64,000 nt of DNA from Flavobacterium hydrophilum (GCF_003202405.1 NZ_QJHL01000004.1:496001-560000), one strand, 5' to 3'. Shown: positions 7,404 to 16,733, counted from the first letter of the stretch. The notes: a model not told the origin generated them from the sequence alone. Program-made: numbers and translations.

Positions 7404-8870
7404 TTAAGATCTAAGTGATTTTTGAATTAACTCAGCAACCAGTTTTCCTGAAATTAAAGCAGGCGGAACCCCTGGGCCAGGAACAGTTAGTTGTCCTGTA
7501 AAATATAAGTTACGAACTTTTTTGCTTTTTAGTTTTGGCCTTAAAAAAGCGGTTTGTAACAAAGTATTAGCCATTCCGTAAGCATTTCCTTTGTACGCAT
7601 TGTAATCAGTTACAAAATCGTTTTTACAGAATGATCTCTTAAAGATAATATTATTTTTAATTTTTTGTTGTGTAAGCTGCTCAAAACGAGTGATAATTTT
7701 TTCAAAATATTCTTCTCTAAGTGCTTCACTGTCATTTATTCCGGGTGCTAACGGAATTAAAAAAAAGCCGGTTTCCATTCCTTCAGGTGCAGCAGTTTTA
7801 TCTGTTTTTGATGGAAAATTAGCATAAAATAATGGTGCTTCAGGCCATTTTGGAATGTCATAAATATCTTTTGCATGCTGATCAAAATCGACATCAAAAA
7901 ATAAAGCATGATGTGTAATGTTTTCTATTTTTTTATCAAAACCTATAAAAAAGAGGAGGGAAGAAGGTGCAAAAACACGGTTCTCCCAATATTTATTTGA
8001 ATAAGCACGATGTTTTTTTTCGAGTAAAGTTTCGGTATGCTGGTAATCCGCACCGCTCAAAACGATATCAGACTGAATTATTTTTCCGTCAATTATAATT
8101 CCTGTTGCCGTTTTGTTTTCTACAATTATTTTTTCAATCGGGGAGTTGGTTTTGATTGTCACTCCTAATTCTAAAGCTAATTTTTCGATCCCGAGGACCA
8201 CATCAAACATTCCGGTTTTGGGATGCCAGGTGCCTAAACCAAAATCGGCGTAATTCATAAAATTATAGAAAGAAGGTGTCTTAGAAGGTTTAGCACCTAA
8301 AAAAAGGACCGGGAATTCCAGAATTTGAATTAATCTTTCGTTTTTGAATTCTTTTCGGATATCCGAACTGACATTGCTGAGAAACTGATTGAGTTTTAAA
8401 ATCGTTTTTGGTGTAATTAGTTCCAAAGGCGAAACTCCGGGGCGATATACCAAATCTTTTATGGCAATATCATAATTACTTTTGGCCTGATTGATAAAAC
8501 TCTGGAGCTTTTGTCCACTTCCTTTTTCAAGGTTTTCGAAAGTAGATTTAATTGCTTCAAGATTGTCATGAATATTGATGAAATCATTCATTCCGAAGTA
8601 AACCCGATAAGCCGGATTTAGCTTTACGAGCTCATAATAATCCGATTGTTTTTTATCGAAATCCTGAAAAAAGCGTTCGAAAACATCGGGCATCCAATAC
8701 CAGCTTGGTCCCATGTCAAAGGTAAAACCATTACTTTTAAATTGTCTTGCCCTGCCTCCAATTGAATCGTTTTTTTCATAAACAGTTACCGCATGTCCTT
8801 GTTGCGCCAGATAGCATGAAGCAGCTAAGGCAGAGAATCCGGAACCTAATATGGAGATTGTTTTTTTCAT
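7404..8870 (-). CDS. crtI: Phytoene desaturase
   Basis: The 488-residue FAD-dependent enzyme converts phytoene to lycopene in four desaturation steps. The N-terminal dinucleotide-binding fold reads ILGSGFSALAAS and continues to YEKNDSIGGRARQF. The C-terminal signature YFTGQLTVPGPGVPPALISG is characteristic of CrtI-type desaturases. It is the first gene of the carotenoid operon, only 35 bp downstream of the MerR-type regulator, with its own TACATTTG promoter box in that gap. A perfect palindrome covers its start codon, suggesting direct repression. Confidence 0.95.
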   Translation of the reverse strand: MKKTISILGSGFSALAASCYLAQQGHAVTVYEKNDSIGGRARQFKSNGFTFDMGPSWYWMPDVFERFFQDFDKKQSDYYELVKLNPAYRVYFGMNDFINIHDNLEAIKSTFENLEKGSGQKLQSFINQAKSNYDIAIKDLVYRPGVSPLELITPKTILKLNQFLSNVSSDIRKEFKNERLIQILEFPVLFLGAKPSKTPSFYNFMNYADFGLGTWHPKTGMFDVVLGIEKLALELGVTIKTNSPIEKIIVENKTATGIIIDGKIIQSDIVLSGADYQHTETLLEKKHRAYSNKYWENRVFAPSSLLFFIGFDKKIENITHHALFFDVDFDQHAKDIYDIPKWPEAPLFYANFPSKTDKTAAPEGMETGFFLIPLAPGINDSEALREEYFEKIITRFEQLTQQKIKNNIIFKRSFCKNDFVTDYNAYKGNAYGMANTLLQTAFLRPKLKSKKVRNLYFTGQLTVPGPGVPPALISGKLVAELIQKSLRS

Positions 8871-8887
8871 TTGTTTAACAAATGTAC
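8868..8887 (-). promoter_or_regulatory. crtI promoter box and palindromic operator candidate
   Basis: Positions 8868-8884 form a perfect 17-bp palindrome with arms CATTTGTT and AACAAATG around one central base. It overlaps the crtI ATG (8868-8870) and the Bacteroidota -7 box TACATTTG (8880-8887 on the minus strand). A regulator bound here would block both RNA polymerase and ribosome access. The adjacent MerR/B12 regulator is the natural candidate. Confidence 0.6.
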
Positions 8888-8905
8888 AAAAACTTTAAAC
8901 AAAAC

Positions 8906-9805
8906 TTATATTCTTTGAATGGTTTCTTCCATTGAGTCGAATACCAGTGTTCTTTCAGATAAGTTTTTTCGGTCAATATGTTCTGTCATTTTTCCAATTA
9001 GCCAGATTTCATTGCTTTTTAAAAGTAATTTTTGTTCCATTGTTTTTACATACTGATTGACAACGCTGCGGTCAGGTTGTACTGTCATAAAGGTAACAAA
9101 AGTGATCCTGTTGAAATGTTTGGTAAGGTCTTCCAGGTTTTCAATAGGCATACTCTCACCTAAATAAATAGTTTTGTATCCTTGAAGTAAAATTTCATAT
9201 TGAAGATACAGTAACCCTATTTGATGAATCTCATTTAACGGTAACGAGAGTACAAAAACTTTATCTGTTTTGGTAGGTTTCAGAATTTGAAGCCCTTCTG
9301 TATAAATTAATATTTTTTGTTTGATCAAATGACTCATGAAATGTTCATTTGCCGGACTTATGGTTTGTGATTGCCATAAAAGTCCTAATTCTTTCAACAG
9401 AGGCAGAAAATGTTCCTTAAAAACCTGCTGAAATGATTTTTCAGAAATTAACCAGTCAAACGTGTTGAAAAAAATTTCCTGATCAAAATTCATCATAGAC
9501 ATCTTGAAGGAATTGATGGAGAAGTTCTGTGAATTTTTAATGGAAATAATTTCACGAACCAACTGTGGAATTTTTTCTTCGGGAAAAGTAGCTATTTTAG
9601 ATATTTTGTACCCGTATTCATGAAGCAATGTAATATTTAGCAATTTTTGCAGACTGGCTAAATTGTAAAGACGAATATTGGTATCAGTTCGCATAGGTTC
9701 AAGTACATTATATCTTTTTTCCCATATGCGAATAGTATGTGCTTTTATTCCGGATAAGTTTTCCAGGTCTTTTATGCTGAAAACGGTCTTTATATTGTTT
9801 ATCAT
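8906..9805 (-). CDS. MerR-family regulator with B12-binding domain (CarH/LitR type)
   Basis: The protein has 299 residues from ATG 9805. An earlier TTG at 9826 is rejected because it lies inside the -7 promoter box. The N-terminal MerR winged helix reads FSIKDLENLSG...HTIRIWEKRYN. The C-terminal part has the two marks of cobalamin photoreceptors: a W-x9-EH motif (W144, E154, H155), which caps the adenosyl ligand, and an E-x-H-x2-G motif (EIHQIG, H194), which supplies the cobalt-coordinating histidine. CarH-type proteins repress carotenoid genes in the dark and release DNA when light breaks adenosyl-B12. Its position just upstream of crtI supports that role here. Whether it truly binds B12 is inference. 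Confidence 0.88.
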   Translation of the reverse strand: MINNIKTVFSIKDLENLSGIKAHTIRIWEKRYNVLEPMRTDTNIRLYNLASLQKLLNITLLHEYGYKISKIATFPEEKIPQLVREIISIKNSQNFSINSFKMSMMNFDQEIFFNTFDWLISEKSFQQVFKEHFLPLLKELGLLWQSQTISPANEHFMSHLIKQKILIYTEGLQILKPTKTDKVFVLSLPLNEIHQIGLLYLQYEILLQGYKTIYLGESMPIENLEDLTKHFNRITFVTFMTVQPDRSVVNQYVKTMEQKLLLKSNEIWLIGKMTEHIDRKNLSERTLVFDSMEETIQRI

Positions 9806-9823
9806 TTTTTGTATTTGGATGAA

Positions 9824-9831
9824 CAAATGTA
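9824..9831 (-). promoter_or_regulatory. Promoter -7 box of the MerR-type regulator gene
   Basis: TACATTTG fits the Bacteroidota -7 consensus TAnnTTTG and lies 19 bp before ATG 9805, implying a very short leader. With its flank it reads AACAAATGTA on the plus strand, the same ten bases as one side of the crtI operator candidate, which would allow autoregulation. The shared part may simply be the promoter box. Confidence 0.55.
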
Positions 9832-9878
9832 GAATAAAATCTGAGATAACATTTAAAACCTAATTAAAATGATAAGTA

Positions 9879-10838
9879 TTAAAAAGTTATTCGTTCGAAG
9901 CTGTTTAATAAATCTAAATGTAAAATTGTTTTTGAGCCGTCTTTGCTTCGGTTGTACATGGTTTTGAATTTGGCTCCATATGTAATTTCATTAAACGTAT
10001 ACGAAGTCCTGGCAGCAACGGTATTGCTGAACATATCATCAAAAGTGGTAATGAATACGAGAATTTCACCATGAATTTTTCTAAAATCTTCTTCGGTAAA
10101 ATTATACATCGGACTATTTTCTGTAATGGGATGAACTAATGTCCAGCTTAGCGAAAGGGCATTAATCCTGTCCAGTTCTAAGTCCAGATTGTAAAATTTA
10201 TTGGTCATTATTCCGTTTTCTTCTACCGTCATTCCTAGTGTTACTTTTGCTTTAGCATCTGTAAAATTGGTGTTTTTAAAAGGAACAAGCCGAATCATCA
10301 AACCTTTGCCGTTCCTGTAAGGAGAAATTAAAGCATTGTGAGAAAATTTTAAAAAAGCAGTTGGTTTACTGAATCTTCCAAAAAACAAACCGGTAGCAAT
10401 AGCAAAACTCAAAAGTCCGATTAAGGCTTCTGCAGAAGAAAGGGCACTGGTAACAAATCCTGTTGGACTAATATGTCCGTAACCAACCGTTGTAAAAGTT
10501 TGAGCACTAAAGAAATAAGCCTGACCAAACTGCGTCCATATACTTTGCGATTGTTCAATTCCGTCAAGATGTTCAATTCCGATAGCATAATAGGCAACTG
10601 CAAAAACAAAATTGATAACGATATAAAATGTAAACAGAATCAGCATGAATTTCCAGTTGGGCATATCGATCATGGTATGGTACCAGCTGATTCTACGTAA
10701 CAAATGCATGCCTCTTTTTTCGATATTCGGAGTTCCGTTCTTGTTTACGAATCTTCCGCCGTAACTGTTTGCATTGGTGCCAAAACCGGAATTTTGATCG
10801 GTTTGGGCGTTGTTATTTATTTTTCTTAAAAGAGCCAT
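9879..10838 (-). CDS. Inward-rectifier potassium channel (KirBac type)
   Basis: The 319-residue protein has two transmembrane helices flanking a pore loop with the selectivity filter TVGYG in FFSAQTFTTVGYGHISP. A C-terminal cytoplasmic beta-rich domain of about 160 residues is typical of Kir channels (for example LVPFKNTNFTDAKAKVTLGM). The N-terminus is a basic slide-helix region ending at WYHTMIDMPNWKFM. Channels of this family form tetramers in the inner membrane and pass K+. The gene appears monocistronic, and its role in Flavobacterium physiology is unknown. Confidence 0.93.
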   Translation of the reverse strand: MALLRKINNNAQTDQNSGFGTNANSYGGRFVNKNGTPNIEKRGMHLLRRISWYHTMIDMPNWKFMLILFTFYIVINFVFAVAYYAIGIEHLDGIEQSQSIWTQFGQAYFFSAQTFTTVGYGHISPTGFVTSALSSAEALIGLLSFAIATGLFFGRFSKPTAFLKFSHNALISPYRNGKGLMIRLVPFKNTNFTDAKAKVTLGMTVEENGIMTNKFYNLDLELDRINALSLSWTLVHPITENSPMYNFTEEDFRKIHGEILVFITTFDDMFSNTVAARTSYTFNEITYGAKFKTMYNRSKDGSKTILHLDLLNSFERITF

Positions 10839-10899
10839 TTATCATTATTTTGTGCAAATGTAATAATATCTTTTAGCTTGAATATAGACTCTTTTTAAC

Positions 10900-10937
10900 A
10901 AAAAAAACAATCTGTAAAACCTAAATTCTACAGATTG
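10900..10937 (-). terminator. Rho-independent terminator after the TPR gene
   Basis: On the minus strand CAATCTGTA and TACAGATTG form a 9-bp stem followed by a run of eight T. It lies 24 bp past the TPR gene stop. Confidence 0.85.
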
Positions 10938-10960
10938 CTTATGACTTGTTTAATTTTATT

Positions 10961-11461
10961 TTATTTACAGAAAGTAGCTTTGTTTTTGATAGCGCTCTGG
11001 CTGCCTAACTCTATTGCTTTAGAGAAATCTTTACAGCAATTTTTCTTGTCGCCGGATTTGTTATAGGCCAAAGCTCTAAGGTTGTAAGCAACGTAATCTT
11101 TAGGATTTAACATAATAGAATAAGAGCAATCTTTTATTACATCTGGATAATTTAATAATTTGTAATTCACATTGGCTCTGCCGGTAAAAGCATCAGCATT
11201 CATGTTGTCTAATTCGATGGTTTTGCTAAAATCGGCTAAAGCTCCCTGTAAATCGTTCAGTTTGAATTTGGCAACACCTCTGTTTTGATAAGCTTCTACA
11301 AATTTTGAATTCATGCTGATTGCTTTTGTGTAGTCTGCAATAGCTCCTTTTGTGTTTCCTGCTTCAGCTTTTTTCATAGCCTTATCAAAATAAGCAGTTG
11401 CAGATTGTGACCATACTGAACTGGCCGCCATAAAAAATAAAGTAAGTAAAATGTTTTTCAT
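10961..11461 (-). CDS. Secreted or periplasmic TPR protein
   Basis: The 166-residue protein starts with a Sec signal peptide (MKNILLTLFF...SVWSQS, cleavage near residue 20). It is followed by about four tetratricopeptide repeats with typical signatures such as GAIADYTKAISMN and GALADFSKTIELD, and ends in a Cys-containing repeat (KKNCCKDFSKAIELG). TPRs mediate protein-protein contacts; no partner can be named. An in-frame extension to 11542 is rejected because ATG 11461 begins the signal peptide. A TATATTCG box at 11499-11506 is a plausible -7 element. Confidence 0.85.
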   Translation of the reverse strand: MKNILLTLFFMAASSVWSQSATAYFDKAMKKAEAGNTKGAIADYTKAISMNSKFVEAYQNRGVAKFKLNDLQGALADFSKTIELDNMNADAFTGRANVNYKLLNYPDVIKDCSYSIMLNPKDYVAYNLRALAYNKSGDKKNCCKDFSKAIELGSQSAIKNKATFCK

Positions 11462-11785
11462 AAAAACTAATTTGGGGTTAATTGATATTTGTGTAAACGA
11501 ATATAGAAATATTTCTTTTGTAAGAGAACTTGTTTGGCTCAAAAATAGGGTGAAAAGAAGAAATAAATTTTTGATCCAGGTTATTTAAATGATAACCAGT
11601 CATTAAAAAATGACAACGAATTTATTTTGAAATAAAAAGTCTTCTATTTTTTACAAATTAAATCTGAAAATCGAATTGTTAAATTTGTAATGAGCCATTG
11701 AAAACGTTTTCGTTTGGTTTTAGTTGTTAAACCTTATTAAAATTTATTTTTTTCTTTCAATTCTTTGCTTACTTTCGCAACCAAT

Positions 11786-12166
11786 ATGAGAAGAATAATT
11801 GTATTTCTGGTCTTCATGAATTTCCTTCTGCTTGGCGGAGGGCAATATAGTAGTGCCGGAACACATCAAAATTCTTCAGCTCAGAGATATGAGCACAAAC
11901 ATCGCATAAAGTATATCACTCATGAGCAGGGAACTTCTATAATTGAAGAAGCCGACCTGGATTTAGATGAAGAATATTCAGGCGATGCCGTTAAAAATGG
12001 TGTAATAAATAAAGTTTTTACTCCAAATTACAGTCTGCTTGATAATTGGTATCTGACATTCTCAGATCAGATTACGGTTAATTATCACAGTCATTTCAAA
12101 TTCTTTGTGCCATTTTGTGGCTATTCAAATCCTATTTATATTACGCAACGCGTTTTAAGAATCTGA
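11786..12166 (+). CDS. Conserved-looking small exported protein
   Basis: The 126-residue protein begins with a hydrophobic signal segment (MRRIIVFLVFMNFLLLGGG), followed by a His- and Glu-rich region (residues 25-60) and a Phe/Tyr-rich C-terminus. I do not recognise a family. A TACTTTCG box at 11771-11778 is a near-match to the -7 consensus and implies a start at ATG 11786 rather than an earlier in-frame ATG or TTG. It precedes the efflux operon in the same direction but is separated by 172 bp. Confidence 0.6.
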   Translation: MRRIIVFLVFMNFLLLGGGQYSSAGTHQNSSAQRYEHKHRIKYITHEQGTSIIEEADLDLDEEYSGDAVKNGVINKVFTPNYSLLDNWYLTFSDQITVNYHSHFKFFVPFCGYSNPIYITQRVLRI

Positions 12167-12338
12167 TAAATCCTATACATCAGTTGCCTGGGTTATGATC
12201 TTTCATATCTCATAGATGTATATTTTTTTTACTTCTTACATGGGACAGTTCTGTTCTGACTATGGTTACTGGTGCTTTTACTTTTAAGGGAATCTATGTA
12301 TTCCCGGCATTCAATCGCTTAATTTCCATACTTAAATC

Positions 12339-13418
12339 ATGAAAAGAATTGTTCTCACAGGCTTAATTGCCCTGGTGTGCCTAACCAGTTGTACATCTAA
12401 AAAAGAAGAAAAAGAGGAAGCAGAAAAATTTACAGTAACCAATCCTGTAAAAATTGACACTTCGTTTACCAAAGAGTATGTTTCGCAGATCCGTTCTGTA
12501 CGAAACATCGAAATCCGTGCCCAGGAAAAAGGGTTTTTACAAAATATTTATGTTGATGAAGGTCAGTTCGTAAAAGCCGGCCAGTTATTGTTCAGAATTA
12601 TGCCGAACATGTATCAGGCAGAATTACTGAAAGCGCAGGCAGAACAAAAATCTGCAGAAATAGAAGTTCTAAACGCTAAAACACTTGCAGATAAAAACAT
12701 TGTTTCCAGAAACGAATTAAGTGTTGCACAGGCAAAATTACAATCTGCAAAAGCTGAGGTTGCACTGGCAAAACTGCATTTATCATTTACAGAAATCAGA
12801 GCTCCGTTTGACGGAACGATTGACCGTATTCCGCTAAAATTAGGAAGTCTTATTGATGAAGGCGAATTGATGACAAGTCTTTCAGACAACTCTCAGATGT
12901 TTGCTTATTTTAATGTTTCTGAACCGGAATATCTTCAATATCAGACTAATGTAAAAGATCGTGCCGGGAATAATGTAAACCTACTTCTGGCTAATGGCGA
13001 ATCTTTTAAATACAAAGGAAAAGTAGAACTTATTGAAAGTGAATTTGATAATGAAACTGGAAATATTGCTTTCAGAGCAAGGTTTGCCAATAACGGAAAA
13101 TTACTTAGAAACGGTGAAACCGGAAAAATTCAGATGCTGGTTCCGTTGAAAAATGCTATTGTGATTCCGCAAAAAGCGACCTATGAAATTCAGGATAAAA
13201 AATATGTTTTTATTGTAGGTAAAAACAATAAGGTTAGTTCAAAAGAAATTACGATTACAGGTGAAATCCCCGATTTATATGTGATAAACAGCGGGCTTTC
13301 TGAAAATGATAAAATTTTGCTTGAAGGTGTTCAGAAAGTAAAAGAAGATGATAAAATCAATTATGGTTATATCGCTCCGCAAAAGGTAATCAACAATTTA
13401 CGATTAAAAGCGGAGTAG
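12339..13418 (+). CDS. RND efflux periplasmic adaptor lipoprotein (AcrA/MexA-like)
   Basis: The 359-residue membrane-fusion protein links the RND pump to the outer-membrane channel. A lipobox (CLTSC, cysteine at about residue 19) anchors it to the inner membrane. The biotinyl-lipoyl halves are visible around residues 52-80 (IRAQEKGFLQNIYVDEGQFVKAG) and 150-175 (FTEIRAPFDGTIDRIPLKLGS), separated by a coiled-coil hairpin rich in Ala, Lys and Glu. The length matches HAE-1 adaptors. It is the first gene of a three-gene efflux operon, and the 147-bp gap to the pump gene holds a large inverted repeat. Confidence 0.93.
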   Translation: MKRIVLTGLIALVCLTSCTSKKEEKEEAEKFTVTNPVKIDTSFTKEYVSQIRSVRNIEIRAQEKGFLQNIYVDEGQFVKAGQLLFRIMPNMYQAELLKAQAEQKSAEIEVLNAKTLADKNIVSRNELSVAQAKLQSAKAEVALAKLHLSFTEIRAPFDGTIDRIPLKLGSLIDEGELMTSLSDNSQMFAYFNVSEPEYLQYQTNVKDRAGNNVNLLLANGESFKYKGKVELIESEFDNETGNIAFRARFANNGKLLRNGETGKIQMLVPLKNAIVIPQKATYEIQDKKYVFIVGKNNKVSSKEITITGEIPDLYVINSGLSENDKILLEGVQKVKEDDKINYGYIAPQKVINNLRLKAE

Positions 13419-13425
13419 CTTTTTC

Positions 13426-13519
13426 GTTTCAGGTTTCAGGTTTCAAGTTTTATACGGAAACCTGACACGAGGCTTTTAGGTGAATTAGCGGAGCAAACCT
13501 GAAACTTGAAACCTGAAAC
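13426..13519. repeat. Inverted repeat between adaptor and pump genes
   Basis: A left arm built from repeated GTTTCAGGTTTCA units ends at about 13450. It is complementary to the right arm at 13495-13519, built from AAACCTGAAAC and TTGAAACCTGAAAC. The loop is about 45 bp. It could form a long RNA hairpin that attenuates or stabilises the operon message, or it may be a dispersed intergenic repeat. Confidence 0.7.
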
Positions 13520-13565
13520 AAATTTTAAACTTTCTCTTTAGTCCAATCATTAAAAAAAGAAACAG

Positions 13566-16500
13566 ATGTTTAATAAATTTATACAAAGACCTGTACTGTC
13601 GATTGTAATATCGCTTGTCATTGTCTTTTTAGGGATATTGTCGGTAATAAGTTTACCGATTACCCAATTCCCTTCGATTTCTCCTCCGATGGTTAACATT
13701 ACAGCAGATTATCCGGGATCGAATGGAGAGTTGATGATCAAATCGGTTATTATTCCGCTGGAAAGAGCCTTAAACGGTGTTCCGGGAATGAAATATATGA
13801 CTTCTGATGCCGGAAATGACGGAGAAGCGAGTATTCAGGTGGTATTCAATTTAGGTACAGATCCGAATCAGGCAGCTATTAACGTTCAGAATCGTGTAGC
13901 CTCTGTTACGAATAAATTACCACCGCTGGTAGTTAGAGAAGGTGTTAAAATTACCCGTGAAGTGCCAAGTATGTTGATGTATGTAAACCTTTACAGCAAC
14001 GATAAAAATACCGACATGAAGTTCCTTTACAATTATGCAGATATCAATATACTGTCAGAATTGAAAAGGGTTAACGGTGTAGGATCGGGAGATATTTTAG
14101 GAACACGTGAATATGCCATGCGTATCTGGCTGAAACCGGACCGAATGCTGGCGTATAAAATTTCTGCTGAAGAGGTGATGGAAGCATTATCAAGTCAGAG
14201 TCTTGAAGCTTCTCCAGGTAAAACAGGTGAAAGTTCCGGTAAACGCTCTCAGGCTTTCGAATATGTATTAAAGTATTCCGGACGTTTTACAACCAAGGAG
14301 CAATACGGTAATATTGTAGTAAGATCTAATCCTAATGGAGAACTTTTACGTTTAAAAGATATTGCCACTGTAGAATTTGGAAGCTCGATGTATGATATTT
14401 ATTCCAATTTGAACGGAAAACCATCTGCAGCCATTGTATTGAAACAATCTTTTGGAAGTAACGCCAATCAGGTTATTGAAGATGTAAAAGCCAAACTGGA
14501 AAAAATCAAAACCAAATTTCCAAAAGGAATGGATTATGAAATCTCGTATGACGTTTCTAAATTCCTCGATGCTTCTATCGAAAAAGTAATTCACACTTTG
14601 GTTGAAGCCTTTATTCTGGTAGGATTAGTGGTATTCCTTTTCTTAGGTGACTGGCGTTCTACGGTAATTCCGGCAATTGCGGTACCGGTTTCGCTGATTG
14701 GAACATTTGTGTTCATGACTTTCTTCGATATTTCACTAAACTTAATTACGTTATTCGCATTGGTATTAGCGATTGGAGTCGTCGTCGATGATGCGATTGT
14801 AGTGATCGAAGCCGTTCACGCCAAGATGGAAGAAGAACATCTGTCGCCATTTAAAGCAACAAAGAAAGCGATGCATGAAATTGCGGGGGCCATTGTTGCA
14901 ATCACTTTCTTAATGGCGGCAGTATTTATTCCGGTAGCGTTTATGTCCGGACCTGTGGGGGTTTTCTACCGACAGTTCTCGATTACGATGGCAACCGCTA
15001 TTATACTTTCGGGTATTGTGGCTTTGACTTTAACGCCGGCGCTTTGTGCGATGATGCTGAAAAATAATCACGGTAAACCGAAGAAGAAAACACCGGTGAA
15101 CAGATTCATTGATGGTTTCAACAACAAGTTTAATCTGGCTCAGGGCAAATATCAAAATGTACTGGCAAAAATTGTAAACAGAAGAGTCGTTACGGTTGTG
15201 GCACTTTTAGGTTTTTGTGCTGGAACCTGGTTAATCAGCAGCACTGTTCCTTCCGGATTTATTCCGAATGAGGATCAGGGAATGTTTTATGCTATTATTC
15301 AGACTCCACCAGGTTCCTCTTTGGAAAGAACCAATAATATTGCGGAGAAATTACAGAAAATTGCTGAAGGAATAGAAGGAGTAAAATCAGTTTCTTCACT
15401 GGCAGGATATGAAATTTTGACGGAAGGTACGGGAGCAAACGCAGGAACCTGTCTGATCAACCTGAAAGACTGGAACGACAGAAAGCAGTCTGTACAGGAA
15501 ATTATGATTGAACTGGAAGAAAAGTCGAAAGACATTCCGGGTGCTAATATCGAATTTTTCCAGCCGCCGGCAGTTCCCGGATATGGAGCAGCGGGAGGAT
15601 TTGAGCTTCGTTTACTGGACAAAACAGGTACAAGTGATTTTAAAAAACTGGAAGAAGTCAATAAAGAATTTGTTGAGGAGCTGAACAAACGTCCAGAATT
15701 AACCAACGTCTTCAGTTTCTTTAGTGCGAGTTTCCCTCAGTACATGATGAAAGTCGATAATGATCTGGCACAGCAAAAGGGAGTTTCTATCGAAAATGCG
15801 ATGAACACGTTGTCAACGCTTGTGGGAAGTAACTACGAAATTAGTTTCATTAAATACGGAATCAACTATAAAGTAATCGTTCAGGCCGCACCTGAATATC
15901 GAGCGCAGCCGGATGATATTTTAAAACTGTATGTAAAAAATGACCGTGACGAAATGGTACCTTTTTCTGCCTTTATGAAACTGGAAAAAGTGTACGGTCT
16001 TTCAGAAATTACAAGACACAATATGTACACTTCTACAGAAATCAGTGGTGGTCCGGCTATGGGATATAGTTCCGGAACGGCGATTAAGGTGATTCAGGAA
16101 GTGGCTGCCAAAAAACTGCCAAGAGGGTATGATATTGACTGGGCAGGTATTTCTGCCGATGAGGTAGCGCAGGGGAATCAGGCGATTTGGGTATTCCTGA
16201 TCTGTTTAGGATTCGTGTATTTGGTTTTAGCAGCGCAATACGAAAGTTTTATTCTGCCATTATCAGTAATTCTTTCGTTGCCTGCGGGTATTTTTGGCGC
16301 TTTCCTTCTGTTGAAACTAACCGGATTAGAAAACAACATTTATGCTCAGGTTGCCATGGTAATGCTTATTGGTCTATTAGGTAAAAATGCTGTACTGATT
16401 GTAGAGTTTGCTATTCAAAGACATGCTGCTGGGAAATCGGTTCTGGAAGCTGCTATGGAAGGCTCAAAAGCACGTTTCCGTCCTATTTTGATGACTTCGT

Positions 16501-16733
16501 TTGCTTTTATCGCCGGATTATTGCCGCTTGCTTTTGCCACCGGTCCGGGTAAAATTGGAAACAGAACCATTGGTACCGCTGCAGCAGGAGGAATGCTTAT
16601 CGGAACCATTTGCGGGGTATTTGTGATCCCGGGACTGTATTACATTTTTGGAAGAATTGCCGAGAAGTATAAACTGGTGAAACATGAAGAAGAAAATCCA
16701 TTAACTGAAGAAATTGACAATAATCATGTATAA
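13566..16733 (+). CDS. RND multidrug efflux pump, HAE-1 family (AcrB-like)
   Basis: The 1055-residue inner-membrane proton antiporter extrudes hydrophobic compounds. The N-terminus (MFNKFIQRPVLSIVISLVIV) is the first membrane helix. Two large periplasmic loops separate helices 1-2 and 7-8, giving twelve helices in all. The proton-relay aspartates are in AIGVVVDDAIVVIEAVHAKM (helix 4), and the matching lysine-containing helix 10 reads MLIGLLGKNAVLIVEFAIQ. The length is full for the family. Its stop overlaps the start of the outer-membrane factor gene by 8 bp. Confidence 0.96.
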   Translation: MFNKFIQRPVLSIVISLVIVFLGILSVISLPITQFPSISPPMVNITADYPGSNGELMIKSVIIPLERALNGVPGMKYMTSDAGNDGEASIQVVFNLGTDPNQAAINVQNRVASVTNKLPPLVVREGVKITREVPSMLMYVNLYSNDKNTDMKFLYNYADINILSELKRVNGVGSGDILGTREYAMRIWLKPDRMLAYKISAEEVMEALSSQSLEASPGKTGESSGKRSQAFEYVLKYSGRFTTKEQYGNIVVRSNPNGELLRLKDIATVEFGSSMYDIYSNLNGKPSAAIVLKQSFGSNANQVIEDVKAKLEKIKTKFPKGMDYEISYDVSKFLDASIEKVIHTLVEAFILVGLVVFLFLGDWRSTVIPAIAVPVSLIGTFVFMTFFDISLNLITLFALVLAIGVVVDDAIVVIEAVHAKMEEEHLSPFKATKKAMHEIAGAIVAITFLMAAVFIPVAFMSGPVGVFYRQFSITMATAIILSGIVALTLTPALCAMMLKNNHGKPKKKTPVNRFIDGFNNKFNLAQGKYQNVLAKIVNRRVVTVVALLGFCAGTWLISSTVPSGFIPNEDQGMFYAIIQTPPGSSLERTNNIAEKLQKIAEGIEGVKSVSSLAGYEILTEGTGANAGTCLINLKDWNDRKQSVQEIMIELEEKSKDIPGANIEFFQPPAVPGYGAAGGFELRLLDKTGTSDFKKLEEVNKEFVEELNKRPELTNVFSFFSASFPQYMMKVDNDLAQQKGVSIENAMNTLSTLVGSNYEISFIKYGINYKVIVQAAPEYRAQPDDILKLYVKNDRDEMVPFSAFMKLEKVYGLSEITRHNMYTSTEISGGPAMGYSSGTAIKVIQEVAAKKLPRGYDIDWAGISADEVAQGNQAIWVFLICLGFVYLVLAAQYESFILPLSVILSLPAGIFGAFLLLKLTGLENNIYAQVAMVMLIGLLGKNAVLIVEFAIQRHAAGKSVLEAAMEGSKARFRPILMTSFAFIAGLLPLAFATGPGKIGNRTIGTAAAGGMLIGTICGVFVIPGLYYIFGRIAEKYKLVKHEEENPLTEEIDNNHV

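Noticed and set aside
9805-9826. TTG start for the MerR-type regulator
   Set aside because: The TTG falls within the TACATTTG promoter box, so it would not be transcribed; ATG 9805 is preferred.
15299-15706. Antisense frame under the RND pump gene
   Set aside because: It lies wholly inside a highly conserved coding region on the other strand and has Pro/Ser-rich composition typical of antisense shadows.
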